Shown here: positions 8,408-13,737 of the stretch, one piece after another
Layout: every line of letters starts with the position of its first letter
How positions within the stretch are numbered: position 1 is the stretch's first letter
DNA from: Deltaproteobacteria bacterium UBA2385
Lineage (GTDB): Bacteria > Myxococcota_A > UBA796 > UBA2385
Length of the DNA stretch: 29,199 nt
NCBI GenBank assembly: GCA_002343455.1
Contig: DDSR01000096.1
Span: 1 to 29,199 of the forward strand
Direction of reading: 5' to 3'
Notes under the pieces: model-generated
Told to the model about the DNA's origin: nothing
Databases searched by the model: none
Seen by the model: only the letters and a program-made list of their open reading frames with translations
Position numbers and translations under genes: made by a program

Positions 8408-8818
8408 TCAGGCTTCCCGGCGCAGACGGTAGGGAGCGGTGGAGAGCAAGCGCACATCGACGGTGTGCGCAGGCTTCGTCCCGCCGCCCAGCACCGTCAC
8501 GGCGCGGACGAAGGTCAGCAAGGGCACGGCCGGCCCCGAACTGTCGAGGGTCTCGAACTTGGCGCCATCGGCGCTGAGCTGGGTCGAGACCACCACGTCG
8601 ATCCAGTTGGTCTTGTCCAGGCTGGTTTGCAGCTTGGCCCGCGTGGTCGGGCTGGTCGCCCCACCGCTCTGGGTCAGGCCGAAGTAGACCTGGAAGCCCT
8701 GGTCACCGTCGTTGACGGTGTCGTCGCTGGGCGGAAGGATCCGGTAGACCGGTCCGGTGCGATCCTCGCTGCCAGAGGCACCGTCGAGGAGCTGGGCGAT
8801 GTTGCGATGCAGGCGCAT
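8408..8818 (-). CDS. Small beta-rich protein, probable structural component (136 aa)
   Basis: The ATG at 8818 follows the previous stop by 11 bases. After a short helix (MRLHRNIAQLLDG) the protein is mostly alternating polar and hydrophobic residues typical of a beta sandwich: VYRILPPSDDT, FQVYFGLTQSGG, AKLQTSLDKTNWIDVVV, FVRAVTVLGGG, TVDVRLLSTAPYRLR. The phrase LQTSLDKTNWIDVV resembles the 'replicate/tested signal' strands of small phage structural proteins and carbohydrate-binding-like modules, but no family can be assigned. No cysteine, TM segment or signal peptide is present. Its position between two other structural-looking genes supports a virion or surface role (inference). Confidence 0.75.
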   Translation of the reverse strand: MRLHRNIAQLLDGASGSEDRTGPVYRILPPSDDTVNDGDQGFQVYFGLTQSGGATSPTTRAKLQTSLDKTNWIDVVVSTQLSADGAKFETLDSSGPAVPLLTFVRAVTVLGGGTKPAHTVDVRLLSTAPYRLRREA

Positions 8819-8829
8819 GAGCGCTCCGT

Positions 8830-9435
8830 TCAGATCGAGAGGAGGAAGACCCCGCGGAAGCGGAGGTCGTCAGGGGCCGTGAGGGTGATTCGTCCCGCGC
8901 CGCCCAGGGGAAGTCCAGGAGGAGGTTGTTCGTCGCCGAGCACTTCGGCCTGGAGCACCCCCACGCCGTCGTACACCTTGACCACCAGGCTGGAGAGCTG
9001 GCTGCGGTCGGCACAGTCCACCCGAAGGTGGGTCGCGAAGGGCGGGATGCTCAGATCCGCCGGGGCGTTGACGGCGCCCACCCCCCGGACCTCGTACTGG
9101 TTGCCCGAGACGCAGTAGCCGTCGGCGACGTTGCACCCGACCCGGTTGGGGCGCTCGCTCAGGTTGGCGACCTTGAGCGAGAGGGAGGAGGCGTAGACCG
9201 AGAGCCGGGTCGCCCGCGGCACGGTGATCTTCGCCTCCTGCCCCATGCCCTCGCCGCCCGACCAGGCCGCGTGCAGCTCGAAGGGGCCGCCCGAGGCGGA
9301 GTACGCCTCGACGATGCGCCAGGCCCCGCCGCACGCCTCGGCCCGCAGCAGATCCACGAAGGAGAGAGCGGCGCCGTCGCTATGCGACGCCAACATCTCC
9401 TGGTGGGAGCGGCGAGAGAGGCGGGGAGGGGCCAT
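8830..9435 (-). CDS. Beta-rich protein, probable structural component (201 aa)
   Basis: The ATG at 9435 is 17 bases after the upstream stop. The first 30 residues are Arg/Ser-rich then helical (LSFVDLLRAEAC). From about 37 on there is a series of probable strands: AWRIVEAYSAS, PFELHAAWS, AKITVPRATRLSVYASSLSLKVANL, HLRVDCADR, LSSLVVKVYDGVGVLQAEVL, GRITLTAPDDLRFRGVFLLSI. Four internal cysteines (35, 100, 107, 140) could form disulfides. The pattern suits a jelly-roll or beta-sandwich structural protein. I do not recognise the family and no enzyme motif is visible. Confidence 0.75.
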   Translation of the reverse strand: MAPPRLSRRSHQEMLASHSDGAALSFVDLLRAEACGGAWRIVEAYSASGGPFELHAAWSGGEGMGQEAKITVPRATRLSVYASSLSLKVANLSERPNRVGCNVADGYCVSGNQYEVRGVGAVNAPADLSIPPFATHLRVDCADRSQLSSLVVKVYDGVGVLQAEVLGDEQPPPGLPLGGAGRITLTAPDDLRFRGVFLLSI

Positions 9436-9452
9436 GGCTCAGCGCCCGCCGC

Positions 9453-10271
9453 TCAGCAGGTCTTGTTCATCGGCTTGAGACCGATGAGCGTGGCCGTGGT
9501 GGCGGTCGTCGAGCCGGCGGTGCCCTTGATGATGATGTCCAGGCCCGGCCGGATCTTCTGCCCGGCCAGCAGGCCGCGCAGCATTCCGGTGGACGAGAAC
9601 ACGCTCACCGGCACACCGCTGGCGTTGTTCCAGACCGGGCGCTCGCCGAAGAAGATCGTGTCGATCTTCGCCGAGGTGTCGCCGGTGAAGGTGATGTCCT
9701 TCGACTTGAACCAGTGCTGCGGCCGGATCGTGATGGTGATCGAGTCGCCCGCCGCAGCCGGCGTGTTGCTCTCTCCCGCGAGAGCGGTCGTGCCCCACTT
9801 CACCGTGCTCCTCCCTTGCCGGGTGCGCCGGCGGCTCTTGCTGCGGGTCTGGCGACGCTGGCGGCGGGTCTGGCGGCGGCGGCGGCGCCGGGGACCGGCC
9901 ACCTCGTCACCGAGGTCGTCGGCCGACAGCTCCTCATCGCCCAAGTCGTCGTCCCCGAGATCATCGTCCCCCAGGTCGTCGTCCCCCAGGTCGTCGTCGC
10001 CGACATCCTCGTCCCCGAGGTCGTCGTCGCTGAAGTCATCGTCCTCGTCTTCGTCCCAGTCGTCGCGTCCCATGTCCTCGTCCTCCATGTCCTCGGTGAG
10101 TCGGCGGGCAGCCAAGCGCCGGCGACGCCGGCGGCCCTCGAAGTCGTCTCCCGCCTCGTCCTCGCCGCCGGGGCGGCTGGAGCGGCGGCGAAGCGTGGTC
10201 TTGTCCACCACGAGCTGGCCCGTGCTGCTGTCCTTGAAGACGCGGGCGTTTCCCAGGGGTCGAAGTGCCAT
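9453..10271 (-). CDS. Candidate capsid-like protein with acidic DDDLG repeat and Arg-rich linker (272 aa)
   Basis: ATG at 10271 is preceded by GAGAGAGAGG about 9 bases upstream. Domains in order: an N-terminal 1-36; the motif GEDEAGDDFEGRRRRRR (36-52); an acidic zone that becomes nine 5-residue repeats of DDDLG type (82-126); an Arg-rich stretch (128-154, RRRRRRQTRRQRRQTR); then a compact beta-rich domain (about 156-272). The last domain starts SITITIRPQHWFKSKDITF and includes DTIFFGERPVW, GVPVSVFSS, GLDIIIKG and TATLIGLKP. This RPQ-WF / VG-PVW / pre-terminal G-L-I-I layout resembles single jelly-roll capsid-like proteins of tailless bacterial viruses; that is a pattern impression, not a search result. 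Alternatives are a DNA-packing protein or a surface adhesin. The charge blocks may be cleaved or may contact DNA. Confidence 0.78.
   Translation of the reverse strand: MALRPLGNARVFKDSSTGQLVVDKTTLRRRSSRPGGEDEAGDDFEGRRRRRRLAARRLTEDMEDEDMGRDDWDEDEDDDFSDDDLGDEDVGDDDLGDDDLGDDDLGDDDLGDEELSADDLGDEVAGPRRRRRRQTRRQRRQTRSKSRRRTRQGRSTVKWGTTALAGESNTPAAAGDSITITIRPQHWFKSKDITFTGDTSAKIDTIFFGERPVWNNASGVPVSVFSSTGMLRGLLAGQKIRPGLDIIIKGTAGSTTATTATLIGLKPMNKTC
9894..10028 (-). repeat. 15-bp tandem repeat, nine units, coding (DDDLG)n
   Basis: Nine consecutive 15-bp units, of plus-strand type CCCAGGTCGTCGTCC, encode DDDLG, DEDVG, DDDLG x4, DEELS, ADDLG and DEVAG. The central units are nearly identical and the outer ones have drifted, the usual look of a tandem array that grows and shrinks by slippage while staying in frame. 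Confidence 0.93.
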
Positions 10272-10321
10272 GTGCGTGTGCCTCTCTCTCGTGGTTGGGG
10301 GTCAGCCCGCGGCTGTCCGGT

Positions 10322-10924
10322 TCAGGACGCGCGGATGAAGCGGCTGGGGCGGTGGCGCTCGGGCGCGGCCCGGTCCACCGGCTCGGCGCCGCTGGCGTTG
10401 GGGGTCAGGAAGATGTCGCGGACCAGGTCGCCGAAGTCGCCCTGCGCGGAAGGGAGCTGCGCCGGGGGCGGCGGTGCTACGGCCGCAGCACCCTGGGGCT
10501 GCTCCTGGCCCTTCTTGTCGCGCTTCTCGGCCAGCGCCTTGCCGGCGTTGCGGCCGACGCGACCCAGGCCGATGGCGAGCAGGCCGTTGCCGATGGCCAG
10601 CGAGTGGCTGCCGCCCTTGCCGGTCATGCTCTGGTACAGGCCGTAGCCGCCGACCAGCAGCCCGCCGCCGACCCGCAGGTCCACGGGGCCGATGTCCATC
10701 TTCTCCTCGCCGAAGTAGCCCTCGGCGAAAGAGGCCCCGAAGGCGGCGCCTTGCATTTCGGCCGTCGCGATCACCGCGTCGGCCACCGCCTCGGACTTCT
10801 CCTTCGCCTTGCTGATCCGACCGCCCAGGTTCTTGAGCTTGCCCACGGCATCTGCCAGGGCGCCCTTGGCCTGCTTGTCGGGCACCTTCTCGCCGTTGAT
10901 CGCCTTGCTGAGTGCGCTGTTCAT
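10322..10924 (-). CDS. Gly-rich hydrophobic protein, possible membrane-inserted structural protein (200 aa)
   Basis: This is the first gene of the leftward run. ATG at 10924 follows GAGGACCGG (GAGGA four bases upstream). Residues 1-60 are helical and charged (AVGKLKNLGGRISKAKEKSE). Residues about 80-126 form two Gly-rich hydrophobic stretches, VDLRVGGGLLVGGYGLY and LAIGNGLLAIGLGRVGR, split by a short polar turn. This suggests a helical hairpin in a membrane. The Pro/Gln/Ala-rich part after 135 is probably disordered and the C-terminus is basic. Similar small 'GG-L-G' hydrophobic proteins occur in membrane-containing tailless phages, from memory. No family is assigned. Confidence 0.78.
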   Translation of the reverse strand: MNSALSKAINGEKVPDKQAKGALADAVGKLKNLGGRISKAKEKSEAVADAVIATAEMQGAAFGASFAEGYFGEEKMDIGPVDLRVGGGLLVGGYGLYQSMTGKGGSHSLAIGNGLLAIGLGRVGRNAGKALAEKRDKKGQEQPQGAAAVAPPPPAQLPSAQGDFGDLVRDIFLTPNASGAEPVDRAAPERHRPSRFIRAS

Positions 10925-11034
10925 CCGGTCCTCGCGGTCGGTCTGTGCCGACGGGGTGCCGGCTACGGGGTCGTTCTACTCGCGCAAAAACGAGGAGGTA
11001 GGCCGATCCACTAGCCGCCACCGACCGCGCGGAG

Positions 11035-11215
11035 GCGGTAGACGCGGTGGGTCGGCGGCCGGTCGCGGCGAGGCGGTTGGCGGGCGCGGTTGGGGTCCAG
11101 CAGCCCGGCGGTCAGGCGGCTGGAGGCGCGGTCCGCGCGGTCGGCCGAGCGGTTGGCGGCGCGGCTGATTCACCAGCCGCACGGCGGGTCCGCGGCAAGG
11201 GCGGCGGTAAGCGGT
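11035..11215 (+). repeat. Cluster of ten same-strand GCGGT pentamers
   Basis: GCGGT starts at 11035, 11044, 11073, 11086, 11108, 11128, 11137, 11149, 11204 and 11211. I see no ACCGC (reverse orientation) inside the cluster. Two copies extend to GCGGTTGGCGG (11073-11083 and 11149-11159). Spacing is irregular (7 to 55 bases). It could be iteron-like or a regulator array, or chance in very GC-rich DNA. Confidence 0.4.
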
Positions 11216-11220
11216 TTCGC

Positions 11221-11236
11221 GTGTTCTTTCGAGCAC
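11221..11236. promoter_or_regulatory. Imperfect inverted repeat, possible operator
   Basis: GTGTTC-TTTC-GAGCAC pairs at 5 of 6 positions (the other can be G-T). It lies in the A/T-richer patch between the divergent operons, just before TAGATT (11243-11248), a weak -10-like hexamer. No -35 partner is convincing. Confidence 0.22.
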
Positions 11237-11260
11237 ATGAATGTAGATTGTGTGCGTTCT

Positions 11261-11297
11261 GGCGAGGCGAATTGCCCCGCCGTCAACCCCCAGGGGG
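11261..11297 (+). promoter_or_regulatory. Two hairpins in the leader, the second covering the ribosome binding site
   Basis: GGCGAGGC (11261-11268) can pair with GCCCCGCC (11274-11281) at 7 of 8 positions around a GAATT loop. Directly after it, CCCCC (11287-11291) faces GGGGG (11293-11297). The G tract is also the only Shine-Dalgarno-like sequence for the ATG at 11302, so it may be occluded. Confidence 0.3.
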
Positions 11298-11301
11298 CCC
11301 G

Positions 11302-12321
11302 ATGCACGACATCCGCTTCGAAGGACTTGAGACCACCGACCGGCGCCTGCGCGAGCTGGCCGACGACCTGGGCTACGTCTCCCTCGCCGAGGTCACCGGC
11401 CGACACTCCTGCGAGGCCCTCGGCCGGGCCGACTTCACCGTCACCGATCTGGCGCCCTACCTGGGCGAGGCCGATCCCTCGGAGCTGGACGGCCTGGGCG
11501 AGCTGGGCGAACTCCGCGAGATCGGGGATCTGAGCGATCCGGGCAACGAGGACCTGGCCCGCGCCGCCTCGCGCTGGGTGCGCCAGGTCGCCGCCGCCAA
11601 CATGGCCGGCCGGGCGCAGGCCAAGTTCAAGGTCAGCCTGTGGCGCCCCAAGGGAGACGCGCTGCTCCACTCCGCGCGCTTCCTCGCCCGCAACCCCCTG
11701 CACCTGGACGGCGACGAGGGGGAGGACTTCCCCCTCATCCCGGCGCCATCCCCGACCGTGTCGGCGCCCATGCCCGGCGTGATGGTCAGCCCCGAGGAGC
11801 GGGTCTGGGCGGCGCTGGGCGAGGGCTACACCCGCCTCATCGCCCTGGCCCAGGGCACCTACTCCCACATCGCCGGCCTCCAGAACACCGCCATCGTCAG
11901 CCTCAACGGCCAGAACCAGCGGCTTCAGCGCGTCGTCGAGGAGCTGTCCGGCGACCTGATCCAGATCAAGATCGGCGCCTACGAGGTGGAGAGCGGCCGG
12001 CGCACCGACGACGGCGAGGCCAAGGTCCGCGAAGAGCTGGGCCGCCAGTTCATCAGCGAGCTGGGCACGCTCGGCCGCGTCGTGGCCTCGGCCAGGCTGG
12101 GTCTCTCGCCTGAGCTGGTCGAGCTGTTCGAGACCGTCAACGCCTCGCCCGAGCTGCTCGACGCCCTGCGCAGCCCCGACGTGCGGCGGCTCCTGAAGGA
12201 CGAGAAGACCCGCAAGGAGCTGGCCGAGCTGCTGAAGATGGCCGCCGCTGCCGGTGACCCCCCGGCCGCCGCCAACACACCCCCACCGCCTCAGGAAGAG
12301 GAGTTTTCCAAGGCGGCCTGA
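11302..12321 (+). CDS. Unrecognised mainly helical protein (339 aa)
   Basis: I chose ATG at 11302 rather than the in-frame start at 11047. The extra 85 codons run through the low-complexity GCGGT cluster and the A/T-rich patch and look non-coding, while AGGGGG sits 4 bases before 11302. Residues 1-50 resemble a small DNA-binding-like or adaptor fold (LRELADDLGYVSLAEVTGRH), but no HTH is certain. Residues 55-75 are Leu/Gly/Glu-rich (LDGLGELGELREIGDL). Residues 165-265 look like long helices, including a Gln/Asn-rich segment (LNGQNQRLQRVVEELSGDLI). Another helical part (268-314) precedes a Pro/Glu tail (320-339). There is no TM segment or enzyme motif. It is first in a three-gene plus-strand operon. 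Confidence 0.78.
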   Translation: MHDIRFEGLETTDRRLRELADDLGYVSLAEVTGRHSCEALGRADFTVTDLAPYLGEADPSELDGLGELGELREIGDLSDPGNEDLARAASRWVRQVAAANMAGRAQAKFKVSLWRPKGDALLHSARFLARNPLHLDGDEGEDFPLIPAPSPTVSAPMPGVMVSPEERVWAALGEGYTRLIALAQGTYSHIAGLQNTAIVSLNGQNQRLQRVVEELSGDLIQIKIGAYEVESGRRTDDGEAKVREELGRQFISELGTLGRVVASARLGLSPELVELFETVNASPELLDALRSPDVRRLLKDEKTRKELAELLKMAAAAGDPPAAANTPPPPQEEEFSKAA

Positions 12322-12357
12322 CCCTCTCCCTCAACCCAAGAACCCCCTGGAGGTCTC

Positions 12358-12909
12358 GTGCCTGAGAACCGCCGTGCCACCCGTCTGCCTTCTTCCAGCG
12401 AAGCCCGCCCCTTGTGGGCCCGCGCCCTGGATACCTTCTACGGCCCGAGCTTCGACGTGCGCTCCCGCAAGGAGCTGGCCGAGTCCATGGCCGACTTCCT
12501 GGAGCTGCCCCCCGGCGAGCAGGCGTTCCACCAGGCGCACCTGGCTTTCCGGCAGACCCAGGGCCTCGCCGATGTCCACGCCAGCTTGCGACGGATCGAG
12601 GGGTTGCTGGAGGCCCTGCCTGTTTCCGCGCTGAAACACCTCGCGCCGATGCGCCAGGCGCTCGAAGAGATCGCCGAAGCGCAGTCCGAGGTGCTGGAGG
12701 CGCTGGAGGACCAGGTTGGCGGCGAGGATGAGGATGATGAGGACGAGGACGAGAACGAGGAGGTGCTCTTGGCTGAGGCCGCAGTGGAGCCGGCTGAGCC
12801 CGAGGTCGTTGTGCCTGAGGTCGTCGAGCCGCAGCCGGACGAAACCCCGGCGCCGAAGACGCCGCGTCGGGCGCGGGTCATCGACGTGCCCAGCTCGGAG
12901 GCCGCGTGA
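12358..12909 (+). CDS. Helical protein with acidic low-complexity C-terminus (183 aa)
   Basis: A GTG start at 12358 follows CTGGAGGTC (GGAGG about 5 bases upstream), 36 bases after the previous stop. Residues 15-118 are helical with heptad-like Leu/Ala (VHASLRRIEGLLEAL, LEEIAEAQSEVLEALEDQV), so a dimerising coiled coil is likely. Residues 122-136 are almost all Asp/Glu (EDEDDEDEDENEE). A Val/Pro/Glu linker (VVVPEVVEPQPDE) and a basic end (TPRRARV) follow. The family is not recognised. Its stop overlaps the next gene's GTG start, so the two are probably translated together. Confidence 0.75.
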   Translation: MPENRRATRLPSSSEARPLWARALDTFYGPSFDVRSRKELAESMADFLELPPGEQAFHQAHLAFRQTQGLADVHASLRRIEGLLEALPVSALKHLAPMRQALEEIAEAQSEVLEALEDQVGGEDEDDEDEDENEEVLLAEAAVEPAEPEVVVPEVVEPQPDETPAPKTPRRARVIDVPSSEAA

Positions 12910-13400
12910 ACCCCGCCCTGGCCCAGGCCCCCGATGCGCTGCGGGTCAACCTGACCGTGCCCACCACCCAGGTCCGGCTGGGGCCGCTGTCTTTCGACGG
13001 GCTCCAGGCGTTCCTGGGCGTGCCCCTGGCCGAGGTGCTCGCCCCGCTCATGCGCGCCGCGCGCCACCAGCGGCCGGGCGAGGCTGGCGCGCTGCTCGAC
13101 GTGTACCCGCTGGCGATCCCCGAGGGCGAAGGGCTGAGCATCCCCGTGAAGCTGCTCGGGGACCTGGGGTTCCGGAACTACCAGGGGCTGCTGGTGCTCA
13201 TCGTGCCGGCGGCGGTGGCCGAGGTCGTGCGGCAGGAGCTGGCCGGGGAGATCGCCGCGCGGGAGGCCGTCGGGCCGCGCTTTGTCGAGGCGCTGGGCGG
13301 CGGCGGATTCGTCGCGGAGTTCGCGGTGCGGCTGCGGCCCGGGATGCGGAAGGCGGTGCCGCTGGGGACGTGGGGGGAGATTGGGGTGGAGGCGGGCTGA
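12906..13400 (+). CDS. Unrecognised alpha/beta protein (164 aa)
   Basis: A GTG start at 12906 forms a GTGA overlap with the preceding stop (12907-12909). The protein is compact with alternating strands and helices: LRVNLTVPTTQVRLGPLSF, FLGVPLAEVLAPLMRAARH, LLDVYPLAIPEG, LSIPVKLLGDLGFRNYQGLLVLIVPAAVAEVVRQEL, FVAEFAVRLRPGM. The segment GLLVLIVPAAVAEVV is hydrophobic but more like a buried strand-helix than a TM segment. No signal peptide or catalytic motif is visible. It is the last gene before a hairpin and the Tc leader. Confidence 0.75.
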   Translation: MNPALAQAPDALRVNLTVPTTQVRLGPLSFDGLQAFLGVPLAEVLAPLMRAARHQRPGEAGALLDVYPLAIPEGEGLSIPVKLLGDLGFRNYQGLLVLIVPAAVAEVVRQELAGEIAAREAVGPRFVEALGGGGFVAEFAVRLRPGMRKAVPLGTWGEIGVEAG

Positions 13401-13430
13401 ATATCTGCCAGTACGAGCGATTCTGGAAGT

Positions 13431-13447
13431 GGAACCCCCCCGGTTCC
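13431..13447 (+). terminator. Hairpin after the middle operon
   Basis: GGAACC (13431-13436) and GGTTCC (13442-13447) pair perfectly around a CCCCC loop, 30 bases after the stop at 13400. This is a reasonable place for the operon's end. No T-tract follows, so it may be a processing or pausing hairpin rather than a full intrinsic terminator. Confidence 0.35.
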
Positions 13448-13493
13448 GGGTCTCGCCCCTCCCTGCCCTTCCCCGCCCCTTCATGGCCCTTTG

Positions 13494-13522
13494 TTGCAAG
13501 GCCGAAGCGCCTTGGCTATGGT
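13494..13522 (+). promoter_or_regulatory. Candidate sigma70-type promoter for the Tc operon
   Basis: TTGCAA (13494-13499) and TATGGT (13517-13522) are separated by exactly 17 bases; each matches consensus at 4 of 6 positions. It is the only well-spaced pair I found in the 337-base gap before the TcA gene, and lies about 20 bases before a short ORF with a strong ribosome binding site. The remaining gap (13634-13737) is A/T-richer than the genes and holds the TcA ribosome binding site AGGAG (13727-13731). Confidence 0.4.
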
Positions 13523-13543
13523 CCCCACGGGAGGAGTCTTCCA

Positions 13544-13633
13544 ATGACCGAGTTGGCATCCAAGCGGAGCCCCGCCGCTCGCGGAGACAACTGCCAGCAT
13601 CGCTTCCAGAGCCGGGATAGAGCTATTCCGTAA
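13544..13633 (+). CDS. Short leader ORF upstream of TcA (29 aa)
   Basis: GGGAGGAG ends 7 bases before ATG at 13544, the best Shine-Dalgarno sequence in this gap, and the frame closes at TAA 13631-13633. The product begins MTELASKRSPAARG and is polar and basic, with one Cys and no regulatory codon run (no repeats of one amino acid). It could be a translated leader that controls the toxin operon, a remnant gene end, or chance. No family is recognisable. Confidence 0.38.
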   Translation: MTELASKRSPAARGDNCQHRFQSRDRAIP

Positions 13634-13737
13634 CACGCAATTACATCACCAGAATTGAAATGTGCCTTAAGGACCGAAGTTCCGGGGTTGGGATGGAATC
13701 TTGTAGGCAACACATTCGAAATGCATAGGAGTCTGAC

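Larger units (their letters stand above)
10925..11301. other. Divergent intergenic region between the left and middle operons
   Basis: This 377-base gap separates leftward (from 10924) and rightward (from 11302) transcription, so it must hold promoters for both, though no good -35/-10 pair could be fixed. It contains a cluster of GCGGT pentamers (11035-11215), an A/T-richer patch (about 11216-11275) and hairpins before the 11302 start. A minus-strand Arg/Pro-rich ORF (10976-11236, 86 aa) is possible but looks like a composition artefact. Confidence 0.6.

Noticed and set aside
10976..11236. Minus-strand 86-codon Arg/Pro-rich frame
   Set aside because: It lies over the repeat cluster and its composition follows the repeats; no ribosome binding site or domain supports it, though it cannot be fully excluded.
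11047..11301. N-terminal extension of the 11302 gene to an upstream start
   Set aside because: The added residues come from the GCGGT cluster and an A/T-rich promoter-like patch; no ribosome binding site supports the upstream start.
12438..13559. Minus-strand 373-codon frame across the middle operon
   Set aside because: It is antisense to two overlapping plus-strand genes with a GTGA coupling; its product has a Ser run from the complementary acidic codons, a typical shadow.
13694..13709. Sigma54-like element (GG-N10-GC) before TcA
   Set aside because: The invariant GG and GC are present but the flanking bases match poorly, and it would leave a very short leader. The sigma70-type pair at 13494-13522 is better supported.
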